A stretch of 27,822 nt of DNA, from positions 1 through 27,822 of IMG/VR virus record IMGVR_UViG_3300008259_000366; one strand, 5' to 3'. The stretch is from a virus. The notes under the pieces were generated by a model, which ran no database searches, was not told the origin of the DNA, and worked only from the letters and a program-made list of their open reading frames with translations. Position 1 is the first letter of the stretch; each line of letters starts with the position of its first letter. Position numbers and translations under genes: made by a program. Of the stretch, positions 14,573 through 22,375 are shown piece after piece.

Positions 14573-15790
14573 ATGATACCACAAGAAGAAATTAAATCAT
14601 TTCTCGAGGGAAATGATGATGAAAAGTATATCGTCTCAATTGAGTTCGATTATCAATCCGATCTAATTTACAAAATCAAAGAAATACCAGGTCAAGGTAA
14701 AGTTATTCAATCCGACAACTTTATTCCTTTTGCTTGGGTTGGAGATCTCAGACAATTTAATTTTTATGGGTCCTCAAAAGCGTTACAAAAACAAAACATA
14801 ACAAAATACGGAATCGTGATTGAAAAGTTGCGAACCGATGATAATGAAAGACTTGAGAATGGACTTAACTATATGGTTAAGTCCCTCAAGGGTTATCGAT
14901 CACTTATTCAATTTTTTAGAGATGGTGGTCTTGATCCTTATGGTGAGGGAACAAGAGACAGTGTTTTGATTCTCCCTCCAGTTGAACAGTATCTTATCCA
15001 AAAAGAAAAAAGGCTTTTCAAAGGATATGATGAATACAATGATATTACTCGATTTGTATTTGACTTAGAGACCACTTCATTAGAACCAAAGGATGGAACA
15101 ATCTTCCTAATCGGTATGAAGACCAACAAGGGGTTTATGAAGGTCATACGCTGCACCAATGAAGAAGAAGAGAGACAAGGTATCATAGAATTTTTCAGGA
15201 CAATAGATGAACTTAAACCATCAATTATTTGTGGACACAATGTATTCAACTTTGACTTCCATTGGATATTTGAAAGGTCAAGAATATTAGGTTTGGATAT
15301 TAAAAAAGTGTGTCGAGCTTTAAATCCAAATCACACAATTAAACAATCTGAAAGTTTATTGAAACTTGCAAATGAAGTTGAGAAATTTATACAAACTTCC
15401 ATTTGGGGTTACAATATTATCGACACTTTACACTCTGTTAGAAGGGCTCAAGCGATTAACTCAAATATTAAATCTGCGGGTCTTAAATATATTACCCAAT
15501 ATATCGAGGCTGAAGCTCCTGATCGTGTATATATCGAACACGATAGTATTGGTGATCTATATGATAAAAATGAAGACTATTGGTTAAACATTAAGAATGG
15601 AAAATACAAAAAAGCTGACGATCCAAAACTTGAAGACTTGGATAAAAAATTTCCTGACACATATATCAAAATTACTGGACTACAGGTAGTTGAAAGGTAT
15701 CTTGAGGATGACTTGGACGAAACACTAATTGTGGATGAAGAATTCAATCAAGGATCATTTCTTCTTGCATCTTTGATTCCCACAACATAA
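14573..15790 (+). CDS. DNA polymerase family B, N-terminal and exonuclease part (gp43-like)
   Basis: A 405-residue product carrying the N-terminal and proofreading domains of a T4 gp43-like replicative polymerase. ExoI is FDLET with D164 and E166, ExoII is GHNVFNFD with N223 and D228, and ExoIII is YLEDD with Y376 and D380, so the 3'-5' exonuclease site is complete. It ends NQGSFLLASLIPTT and then TAA at 15788-15790. The polymerase domain resumes in the same frame right after (QRVSTMGTATLW). Related polymerases have a Tyr at the stop position as far as I recall, so TAT or TAC to TAA is a likely single change. With the downstream part the total is about 902 codons, the size of T4 gp43. Either a split polymerase, as known in some T4 relatives, or a nonsense mutation or error. 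Confidence 0.85.
   Translation: MIPQEEIKSFLEGNDDEKYIVSIEFDYQSDLIYKIKEIPGQGKVIQSDNFIPFAWVGDLRQFNFYGSSKALQKQNITKYGIVIEKLRTDDNERLENGLNYMVKSLKGYRSLIQFFRDGGLDPYGEGTRDSVLILPPVEQYLIQKEKRLFKGYDEYNDITRFVFDLETTSLEPKDGTIFLIGMKTNKGFMKVIRCTNEEEERQGIIEFFRTIDELKPSIICGHNVFNFDFHWIFERSRILGLDIKKVCRALNPNHTIKQSESLLKLANEVEKFIQTSIWGYNIIDTLHSVRRAQAINSNIKSAGLKYITQYIEAEAPDRVYIEHDSIGDLYDKNEDYWLNIKNGKYKKADDPKLEDLDKKFPDTYIKITGLQVVERYLEDDLDETLIVDEEFNQGSFLLASLIPTT
15788..15790 (+). other. In-frame TAA splitting the DNA polymerase
   Basis: A single TAA separates ...LIPTT from QRVSTMGTATLW with no frame change. The ATG at 15806 follows 15 bases later, after AAAGGG, which could serve as a ribosome site for restart. Confidence 0.8.
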
Positions 15791-15805
15791 CAAAGGGTAT
15801 CTACT

Positions 15806-17281
15806 ATGGGAACTGCAACTCTTTGGGAAATGCAAATGAGAGCTTGGAGTTATAAACATAAGTTGGCAATACCCGCAAAACAGAGCAAGGCTGAGTTTGT
15901 AGGGGGACTTTCTCGATTACTCAAAGTTGGGTACTCTAAGAATGTATTGAAGCTTGACTACTCTTCTCTTTATCCATCTATTCAACTTGTTCACGATGTA
16001 TTTCCTGATTGTGATATTACAGGGGCAATGAAAGGAATGTTATCATATTTCAGAACTTCAAGGATTTTATATAAAAACTTGGCGAGCGAATTTGAGAAGT
16101 CAGATCCAAAAAAATCTAAATCATACGATCGTAAACAGTTACCCATTAAGATTTTCATCAATTCTATGTTTGGTGCGTTGTCTGCGCCTCAAGTTTTTCA
16201 TTGGGGTGATATGGATAAGGGTGAACAGATTACAACAACGGGTCGACAATACCTTAGGATGATGATCAAATTTTTTATGAAAAAAGGGTATACTGCGTTG
16301 GTAATGGATACTGATGGGGTCAATTTTAGTTGTCCTGCGGATGCTGAGGATCGTGAATATATTGGTAAAGGATTGAATTGGAAAGTTAAAGTCGGAAAAG
16401 TCTATAAAGGTTGTGAAGCGGATGTTGCAGAATTTAATGACATTTTTATGAGAGGAGAAATGGCTCTTGATACTGACGGAACTTGGCCAGCGTGTATAAA
16501 CCTTGCTCGTAAGAACTATGCGGTAATGGACGCAAAAGGTAAAATTAAACTTACTGGTAATACAATTAAGTCCAAGAAAATGCCTCTTTATATTGAGGTG
16601 TTTTTAGATGAGGCGATCAAAATGTTATTAGAAGGAAAAGGTCAGGAGTTTATAGAATATTATTATGAGTATGTAACCAAAATATTTGAAAAAAGAATTC
16701 CACTTCTTCAAATCGCTTCCCGAGCTAAGGTTAAGTTAACAATAGATGATTATATCAAAAGGAGCAAACAAACAACAAAGGCGGGAAATTTGATGTCTCG
16801 TCAAGCACATATGGAACTTGCAATAAAAGAATCTATGTCCGTAAATCTTGGTGATGTAATTTACTATGTGAATAATGGAACAAAAGCTTCTCACGGAGAT
16901 GTTCAGAAAAAGGGGGATCAAGTAATTTTAAATTGTTATAGAATAGATGACAAGGAGTTGGGTAGTAATCCTGATATGACTGGTGAATATAATGTCCCCC
17001 GAGCAATATCAACATTCAATAAAAGAATTGAGCCCTTATTAGTTGTGTTTGGTGAAGAGGTTAGAAAAGGTTTGTTGGTCACAGATCCTTCTAAAAGAGA
17101 ATTCTATACAAAAGGACAATCTGAACTTATAAATGGTGTCCCATTTGAAGATGGTGATCAAGATAAATTAGATGATGTTTTGAATCTATCTGATGATGAA
17201 GTTAAATATTGGGAAAGAGTTAATATGAACCCCGAATATATGTATGAATTGGCAAATGAGGGTTGGGTAGAATATGTTTAA
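15806..17281 (+). CDS. DNA polymerase family B, polymerase domain (gp43-like)
   Basis: A 491-residue product with the palm, fingers and thumb of a T4-like family B polymerase. Motif A is KLDYSSLYPSI (catalytic D51), motif B is KIFINSMFGALSAP (K115, N119, with Phe where T4/RB69 have the fidelity Tyr), and motif C is VMDTDGVNF (D168 and D170, with Gly in place of the common Ser). A thumb region follows (KKMPLYIEVFLDEAIKMLL). It acts with a clamp and loader at the phage replication fork. The start shown is the first ATG after the in-frame TAA; five codons upstream (QRVST) belong to the same domain. The 3' end meets a minus-strand gene on a shared TTAA, so both stops overlap. Catalytic residues are intact. 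Confidence 0.85.
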   Translation: MGTATLWEMQMRAWSYKHKLAIPAKQSKAEFVGGLSRLLKVGYSKNVLKLDYSSLYPSIQLVHDVFPDCDITGAMKGMLSYFRTSRILYKNLASEFEKSDPKKSKSYDRKQLPIKIFINSMFGALSAPQVFHWGDMDKGEQITTTGRQYLRMMIKFFMKKGYTALVMDTDGVNFSCPADAEDREYIGKGLNWKVKVGKVYKGCEADVAEFNDIFMRGEMALDTDGTWPACINLARKNYAVMDAKGKIKLTGNTIKSKKMPLYIEVFLDEAIKMLLEGKGQEFIEYYYEYVTKIFEKRIPLLQIASRAKVKLTIDDYIKRSKQTTKAGNLMSRQAHMELAIKESMSVNLGDVIYYVNNGTKASHGDVQKKGDQVILNCYRIDDKELGSNPDMTGEYNVPRAISTFNKRIEPLLVVFGEEVRKGLLVTDPSKREFYTKGQSELINGVPFEDGDQDKLDDVLNLSDDEVKYWERVNMNPEYMYELANEGWVEYV

Positions 17282-17613
17282 TGCATCTTAATTCCATCAC
17301 TACTTACAATATACCAAGTATCAAAAGCATATATAAGTTCTATTGCAGATCCACTATGTAATTCTATTTCATCAAAATCTTCATCTATTTTACCATTGTC
17401 AGGGATAATCAAAACGGTAGTCATAGCCTTTATGGTTATGTGTTCTGAATGAAACGAACTTAGTTTTACTTTGCAATGTTCGATGTTTTTGATAACCAAA
17501 AAACTTTCACAACCAGTTTCATATATGGGGTCTGAAATTGTTACTTGTTCAGAACATTTGATTGTGTTTCCCCTAAATGATTTTAAAATGGGTAAACTTT
17601 TTATTATTGACAT
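17278..17613 (-). CDS. Hypothetical small protein downstream of neck gene
   Basis: A 111-residue, mostly beta-type protein: SIIKSLPILKSF at the start, then SFLVIKNIEHCKVKLSS and a C-terminal IELIYAFDTWYIVSSDGIK. The WYIxSSDGIK ending resembles small beta-sandwich or decoration proteins of phages, but I do not recognise the family. The gene begins one base after the stop of the gp13-like gene on the same strand, so the two are probably co-transcribed, which favours a virion or assembly role. Its stop codon overlaps the polymerase stop on the opposite strand (TTAA). No signal peptide or membrane span is present. Confidence 0.55.
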   Translation of the reverse strand: MSIIKSLPILKSFRGNTIKCSEQVTISDPIYETGCESFLVIKNIEHCKVKLSSFHSEHITIKAMTTVLIIPDNGKIDEDFDEIELHSGSAIELIYAFDTWYIVSSDGIKMH

Positions 17614-17614
17614 A

Positions 17615-18727
17615 TTAAATTACATAAATTTGGCGAGGTAGTGCTCTAAATTTAAGTGCTTTATTTAAATTTTCAGCAATTAATGCCTCTTTTTCCATTT
17701 GTTTTTCAGGTCTCATCCTTTCGAGTCTTAATTTGAGCTCTTCTTCCAATTTGGATTTTTCATCTTTAGCTTCTGTTGCTAAACTTTGATAGTCCATTGT
17801 AAGTTCACTATCGGGAGTTTTCAAATTACCTGAGTATTTTCCCCTTACTCTTGATAAGGTTTCTTTAACATACGCAATAAAATATCTACGAACCCATTGT
17901 TGTGCAGGATTATTAAGTTCATCCCAAGTTATAGAGTCCAAAGGAACATCTGATGGTAGTTTAATGATGTCAGGATTGGCCTTTAGACATTTATCACGAT
18001 CTTCAGGACCAACATCATAATACCAATACCATACTTTTCCTTTCATTAAATTTGAATTACCAAAGTCAAATTTACCTCCTGGTACATTCATCAAGTGTAA
18101 AGCTTTCTTTCCATCAGGAAGTGCGGTAACTCTGTAAGTTAAATCACCGGCAATGATTCTTCTCTGAATATTAACTTCTTGAAGTCTCAATAACATATCA
18201 AATGCTGGCATCAGGGTGTAACTACCAGTGTATCCCATTTGAGCGAATCCACCAGGTCCACCTAATCCCGCGCCACCAAATCCTCCAAAAGTCCAAGGAT
18301 CCCATAACATATTGTTAAGTTCAGGCGCGGTATACCACATTATTTCATTAATTTCCCTGTTTGCGGGTATTTCGTAGATTTGTTGGCCTTTTACAAGTTC
18401 AATATAATCTTTATTTAAAACCCAATCCCCACCAGCTTGTAAACCAACAATTTTGGAATAAGCGTATGTGTATCTTGTTTGGTAATCTAAACTTCTTGTT
18501 GTAAATGCTCTTGTTAAAGATTGGGTGTCCAAATTTAAATCATACAATGATGTCCATTGTGATTCAATCAACCAATCTTGTACATATTGAGAATAGTCAC
18601 CAATAGCAAAATCCAAAAGAGAGTCCATCATTTCATCCTCAATTTCAATACCTCTTAGAGGCGCTCCCAATAAGTGTCTTATTTTTGTATATAGTTTGGA
18701 TCTACCGGGTTCTGAGATTACTGACAT
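17615..18727 (-). CDS. Putative neck protein (gp13-like)
   Basis: A 370-residue protein with N-terminal SEPGRSKLYTKIRHLLGAPL and a helical start, a Gly-rich central loop (FGGFGGAGLGGPGGFAQ, about 148-164), then WVRRYFIAYVKETLSRVRGK and a charged helix (about 310-350). The ending is ALKFRALPRQIYVI. Long helices plus a conserved aromatic core fit a head-completion or neck protein, and the location next to gp14- and gp15-like genes and the sheath mirrors the T4 order 13-14-15-18-19. It is longer than T4 gp13 (309), and I cannot align the two by eye, so the name is an inference from context. It would act in joining head and tail. A TATTTAT motif lies 15 bases upstream of the ATG. Confidence 0.5.
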   Translation of the reverse strand: MSVISEPGRSKLYTKIRHLLGAPLRGIEIEDEMMDSLLDFAIGDYSQYVQDWLIESQWTSLYDLNLDTQSLTRAFTTRSLDYQTRYTYAYSKIVGLQAGGDWVLNKDYIELVKGQQIYEIPANREINEIMWYTAPELNNMLWDPWTFGGFGGAGLGGPGGFAQMGYTGSYTLMPAFDMLLRLQEVNIQRRIIAGDLTYRVTALPDGKKALHLMNVPGGKFDFGNSNLMKGKVWYWYYDVGPEDRDKCLKANPDIIKLPSDVPLDSITWDELNNPAQQWVRRYFIAYVKETLSRVRGKYSGNLKTPDSELTMDYQSLATEAKDEKSKLEEELKLRLERMRPEKQMEKEALIAENLNKALKFRALPRQIYVI

Positions 18728-18742
18728 TAGATTTGTTTATCT

Positions 18743-18749
18743 ATAAATA
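18743..18749 (-). promoter_or_regulatory. Candidate late promoter TATTTAT for the neck gene
   Basis: ATAAATA on the plus strand reads TATTTAT in the sense of the gp13-like gene, 15 bases before its ATG, within a 32-base gap behind the helicase stop. Confidence 0.45.
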
Positions 18750-18759
18750 TATTGATAAA

Positions 18760-20526
18760 TCAAATCATTGAGTTAATCTTGGACATTATTTCCTCAACAA
18801 TATCACCATTATTTAGGTTATCACCCATAACCTGATTAATAATTTGTTTCTTATGTGATAAGATATCATAAATTGCCCCCTCCACTGTATTCTCAAAAAT
18901 GGGATAATAAACTAATACATTATTTTTTTGCCCATATCTGTAAGCTCTGTCTTCGGCTTGGGCGTGATCTGAAGGAACAAAAGAAAGATCATTCATAACA
19001 ATTACCTCACCAGCGGTGAGAGTAATACCAACACCCGCAGCTTTTAGATTTCCAACAAACACTTTAATTTTATCATTATTCTGAAACTCATCAATTGCGT
19101 GTTGTCTTGCTATTTCGGAACAACTTCCATCCAAATAAACCGCCTTTTTTCCAAAGTGACTATGAATTCTGTGAAGAGTATCTGTAAAGTTTGTGAACAC
19201 AATAACTTTCTTATCTTGTTCTAAAATGTTCTCACAAAGTTCTATTGTTGATTCAACTTTCTCATTTGCGATTACTTGTCTAACTTTCATCAGTTTTGAA
19301 AATTGAATTGTTAGTGATGATGATTCATCTCTTTTATTTCGATACCAATCAAAGTATTCACCCATTAGTTCTTCATATTCTTTTGACTTAAGTTTTAGAT
19401 AAACAGGTGTAATGATTTTTTCAGGAAGATCCAAAACATTTTCCTTTAAACGACGAAGTATTTGAAGTGAGGTTCTTTCTCTTAATTCATCTAAGTTTGT
19501 TGCACCATTTGTATTCCAAATCTTTTTGTTACCACCAACTCTGAATTGATATCCCCCACAATATCTTATAACATATGCTTGCCAGTTTAGTGACACAGGA
19601 CTATCAACCAATCTTAATAAATTGTAATAATCAATTGGTCTTGAGGTCATTGGTGTTCCCGTTAAAAGCCAAAGTCTATCAACATTTTTAACAAAGTCGT
19701 TTACCAGCTTTGTTCTGATTGCTTGAGAATTTTTGATATAATGACACTCATCCAAAATAACCAAATCAAAATTTGATTTTAAAAGAATAGATTCTTCTTT
19801 GTTTTTTGGATCGTGAAAGTTTTTTATAATGTCATAGTTAACAATCACAAAATCAGCATCTTCGTATTTTTTTCCCTCACAAATATAGATAGATCTATCT
19901 GTGTAGTTTTGTATTTCTCTAAACCAATTAATTTTGAGTGATGCAGGACAAACGATTAATATCTTTTTTGATTTGGTTTCAATCGATGAGATAATGGTAG
20001 AAGTTGTTTTACCCAAACCCATATCATCGGCTAATATAAATTTTTTATTACTTGTTAATTTTTCAATAGCTTCCTTTTGATGAGATAAAGGAGGTCTATG
20101 TTCATACTTTATATAATCAATCTCAATAGGTTCGGTTCTATTACTTTTAATAATTGCGGATTTTGGAACCCACATATCTTGAATTGTATCTCCACTAAAA
20201 AACTTTCCCCATATGTGATACGATGTGTCTTTTTCAACTAAGATCTTTTCTACCCATAATTGTTTTGGTATTGACACTAACAATTTTTCGTCAGCAAACT
20301 TCTTAGAAAAATAGAAATCTAAATCAACCCATTTTTTGGCAACCTTTGGGTTTGTGGTATGGTAATTTAAAATGTAATCGGATTGAGCGCGAGTAGGATA
20401 GAACTTCTTATTTGTTTTTAAGTTGTTCTGTAGTTTTAAAAGATAGTTATTAGATCCTTCGTAATTGGATAAAATATCTAAAGCTTTTTGTTCTATCGTT
20501 TTGATGGTATTTTCCACAATAATCAT
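18760..20526 (-). CDS. SNF2-family DNA helicase/translocase
   Basis: A 588-residue superfamily 2 ATPase of the SNF2/SMARCAL1-like type. Motifs are in order: Q-like region and PLSHQKEAIEKL (146-157), Walker A DDMGLGKT (167-174), DECH box (259-262), LTGTPM (288-293), motif V AAGVGITLTAG (496-506), and motif VI QAEDRAYRYGQ (523-533). The QAEDRAYRYGQ signature distinguishes SNF2 proteins from DEAD-box helicases. N-terminal residues 1-140 contain FYFSKK, WGKF and MWVPKSAI, possibly a HARP-like DNA-binding part. Likely role: DNA annealing or branch migration in replication and recombination-dependent replication, comparable in role to T4 UvsW though a different subfamily. It starts only 30 bases from the divergent gp14-like gene. 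Confidence 0.85.
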   Translation of the reverse strand: MIIVENTIKTIEQKALDILSNYEGSNNYLLKLQNNLKTNKKFYPTRAQSDYILNYHTTNPKVAKKWVDLDFYFSKKFADEKLLVSIPKQLWVEKILVEKDTSYHIWGKFFSGDTIQDMWVPKSAIIKSNRTEPIEIDYIKYEHRPPLSHQKEAIEKLTSNKKFILADDMGLGKTTSTIISSIETKSKKILIVCPASLKINWFREIQNYTDRSIYICEGKKYEDADFVIVNYDIIKNFHDPKNKEESILLKSNFDLVILDECHYIKNSQAIRTKLVNDFVKNVDRLWLLTGTPMTSRPIDYYNLLRLVDSPVSLNWQAYVIRYCGGYQFRVGGNKKIWNTNGATNLDELRERTSLQILRRLKENVLDLPEKIITPVYLKLKSKEYEELMGEYFDWYRNKRDESSSLTIQFSKLMKVRQVIANEKVESTIELCENILEQDKKVIVFTNFTDTLHRIHSHFGKKAVYLDGSCSEIARQHAIDEFQNNDKIKVFVGNLKAAGVGITLTAGEVIVMNDLSFVPSDHAQAEDRAYRYGQKNNVLVYYPIFENTVEGAIYDILSHKKQIINQVMGDNLNNGDIVEEIMSKINSMI

Positions 20527-20545
20527 AAAAATAGTAAATTTAAAC

Positions 20546-20552
20546 TATTTAT
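20546..20552 (+). promoter_or_regulatory. Candidate late promoter TATTTAT for the gp14/gp15-like genes
   Basis: TATTTAT ends four bases before the ATG at 20557, in the 30-base gap between the divergent helicase and gp14-like genes. The motif helps choose 20557 over an upstream in-frame ATG at 20488 that lies inside the helicase gene. Confidence 0.45.
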
Positions 20553-20556
20553 CAAT

Positions 20557-21069
20557 ATGAACAAAAAGGTTCCAATTACCAGATTAGGTAAGTTCTTTGA
20601 TGGCCAAGATTATAATTTGGACATCGATATGGGTGAAGAGTGGTTACTTGGTGATATGAATTTCACTTTGGTTCTTTATAGAGTTGATAGACTAAGAACC
20701 AAGATCGATGATGTATATGGTGAGGTTTTACCCGATGGTGTAAAGTTTCACCCACCAATAGAATTTAAAGCTTATGTTTTGGTTAATGCCCCTGAAAACA
20801 GATATATCGGAACATCTCAAGTGGTTCAAACAGAACCAGGAAATATGAGATTTTCGGTATATACTAAACACCTTGATGAGTTAGGAATAGAAATTGGGTT
20901 AGGTGATTATATTGGATACTATGAAACAGAAGATACTGTTAGATATTATTCAGTAGTAAATGATGGTAGAATTGTTTCAGATAATAAACATACATATGCA
21001 GGATTCAAACCTTTTTATAAAACATATATTGCAAGTCCTGTTAATAATAATGAATTCAAAGGAATATAA
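20557..21069 (+). CDS. Putative neck protein (gp14-like)
   Basis: A 170-residue protein starting MNKKVPITRLGKFFDGQDY. The frame is open 69 bases further up, but that part lies within the divergent helicase gene, and the TATTTAT motif favours the ATG at 20557. It contains LGDMNFTLVLYRVDR, FKAYVLVNAPENRYIGTSQV, and a C-terminal LGDYIGYYETEDTVRYYSVV and YAGFKPFYKTYIASPV. The beta-rich composition and position directly before the gp15-like gene, sharing the A of TAATG with it, fit a neck or tail-completion protein equivalent to T4 gp14. Assignment is by gene order and pattern recall; T4 gp14 is longer (256). It would act at the head-tail joint. Confidence 0.5.
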   Translation: MNKKVPITRLGKFFDGQDYNLDIDMGEEWLLGDMNFTLVLYRVDRLRTKIDDVYGEVLPDGVKFHPPIEFKAYVLVNAPENRYIGTSQVVQTEPGNMRFSVYTKHLDELGIEIGLGDYIGYYETEDTVRYYSVVNDGRIVSDNKHTYAGFKPFYKTYIASPVNNNEFKGI

Positions 21070-22103
21070 TGATATTTGGTAAAAAAATAAAAAAGCACAT
21101 TCCTCTTGAACCTCAGAGTATTCTGTTGGAAAGAAGAAGACAACTTTTAGAAAAAATCAATCAAGATGGAACTTATTTACCCAAGTCGGTTTTACACGCG
21201 GATTTGGATCGTGGATTTTTGGATTTTACAAAAGATCAACTCAAAACTACTGTCGCAGGTAAAACAATACCTATGATTGACATTTTGATTACAACACAGA
21301 ATTGGGCTCAGTTTACTGAAACTTGGAACATACACGACTTGGATGATAATGTGTCATTGCCATTTATTACTGTAATTCGTCAACCTGAAGTTAAATTTGG
21401 AACCAATCCTGCTCTTATGTATAACATTCCAAATAGAAAACAATATTTTTATGCGTCGGTCCCAACTTGGGATGGTAATAGAAAAGGTATGGATGTATAT
21501 ACAATACCCCAACCAGTTCCTGTTGATATCACATACCAAGTTAAGATTGTTTGTAATAGGATGAGAGAAATAAACGAGTTCAACAAAATTGTTTTGGAAA
21601 AATTTTCATCAAGACAATCTTATCAAATCATTAAAGGTCATTACATACCAATTGTTATGAATGATATAAGTGATGAATCTGTAAAGGAGGTAGAAAAAAG
21701 AAAGTATTATATACAGACATATTCTTTTACATTATTAGGATTTCTAATAGATGAAAATGAATTTGAGGTTAATCCTGCAGTTACTCGAGTTTTACATATG
21801 GTAGAGACAAATAAGAAAATCAAAAAAAATATACCAACTAACAAAGAAATTAATAAAACAGAATTAGATGTAAAATTTTTGAATGGTAATACCTCATTGA
21901 GTGATGTTTTTGATTATAGAGTAGATCTTAGTTTATTAGATTCCGTAAATGTGATCACCTATGATGTTTTTATAAATGGGGATTTTTTTGGTACAGATGT
22001 GGACTTGATTCAGATAAATACAAATGATAATATTACTTTTAATATTACAAAGTTGAATGTTATGGAAGACTCCAACATTAGATTCAAAACAATAATAGTT
22101 TAA
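21069..22103 (+). CDS. Tail sheath terminator/stabiliser (gp15-like)
   Basis: A 344-residue protein. Residues about 80-235 match the tail-terminator pattern: IPMIDILITTQNWAQFTETW, FITVIRQPEV, PVPVDITYQVKIVCNRMREI, EFNKIVLEKFSSRQSYQIIK and YYIQTYSFTLLGFLIDENEF. In T4, gp15 caps the tube and sheath and joins the tail to the neck. The C-terminal 90 residues (from about 250) are an extra beta-rich domain absent from the 272-residue T4 protein. Translation is probably coupled to the upstream gp14-like gene by the TAATG overlap. The stop abuts a convergent minus-strand small gene with no gap. Confidence 0.65.
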   Translation: MIFGKKIKKHIPLEPQSILLERRRQLLEKINQDGTYLPKSVLHADLDRGFLDFTKDQLKTTVAGKTIPMIDILITTQNWAQFTETWNIHDLDDNVSLPFITVIRQPEVKFGTNPALMYNIPNRKQYFYASVPTWDGNRKGMDVYTIPQPVPVDITYQVKIVCNRMREINEFNKIVLEKFSSRQSYQIIKGHYIPIVMNDISDESVKEVEKRKYYIQTYSFTLLGFLIDENEFEVNPAVTRVLHMVETNKKIKKNIPTNKEINKTELDVKFLNGNTSLSDVFDYRVDLSLLDSVNVITYDVFINGDFFGTDVDLIQINTNDNITFNITKLNVMEDSNIRFKTIIV

Positions 22104-22253
22104 TTATTCACCATATATATCTTTATTTTGTTTACAATTTTCAATTATTAATTTTTCAACAAATTTATAAATTTTTAATCCTTTTTTTTCACAATAAGAT
22201 TTTAAAATTTCGTGTGTTTTACTACTGATTTTTAGATTTTTAATGTCTTTCAT
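22104..22253 (-). CDS. Small ribbon-helix-helix-like protein
   Basis: A 49-residue basic protein in the gap between gp15-like and sheath genes: MKDIKNLKISSKTHEILKSY, followed by CEKKGLKIYKFVEKLIIENC and KQNKDIYGE. A short strand (NLKIS), a helix (SKTHEILKSYCEKKG) and a second helix (KIYKFVEKLIIEN) match the small ribbon-helix-helix pattern of Arc/MetJ-type DNA-binding proteins. It begins directly at the first base after the gp15-like stop, on the opposite strand. A TATTTAT motif lies 39 bases upstream of its ATG. A transcription regulator of phage genes is the likely role, but a chance open frame cannot be excluded. Confidence 0.6.
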   Translation of the reverse strand: MKDIKNLKISSKTHEILKSYCEKKGLKIYKFVEKLIIENCKQNKDIYGE

Positions 22254-22292
22254 ACTTTTAGATAATTTAGGTAGAATTTATTATCCTAATTC

Positions 22293-22299
22293 ATAAATA
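22293..22299 (-). promoter_or_regulatory. Candidate promoter TATTTAT for the small RHH-like gene
   Basis: ATAAATA on the plus strand is TATTTAT in the sense of the 49-residue gene. It sits in the 122-base divergent gap shared with the sheath gene. Confidence 0.35.
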
Positions 22300-22336
22300 C
22301 TTTTCATAATGTAAAGTATTTTGACATTTATTTGAA

Positions 22337-22343
22337 TATTTAT
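22337..22343 (+). promoter_or_regulatory. Candidate late promoter TATTTAT for tail sheath
   Basis: TATTTAT lies 32 bases before the sheath ATG, followed by a nearly pure A/T leader dominated by A. The tube gene on the other strand has the same motif at 31 bases with a similar A-rich leader. Confidence 0.5.
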
Positions 22344-22375
22344 TTGTAAAATAAACAAAAAAAATATAAAAAATA

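Noticed and set aside
15788-15790. TAA reassigned to Tyr or another amino acid
   Set aside because: Most genes in the window end properly at TAA (for example 1154, 4163, 7170, 14474, 22103, 25558), so TAA is a normal stop here.
15790-15806. Intron or homing-endonuclease insertion splitting the polymerase
   Set aside because: Only 15 bases, in frame and coding for conserved residues, separate the two parts; there is no inserted element.
20488-20556. Upstream ATG 20488 for the gp14-like gene
   Set aside because: The extension lies mostly inside the divergent helicase gene, is low in similarity to a protein start, and the TATTTAT box fits ATG 20557.
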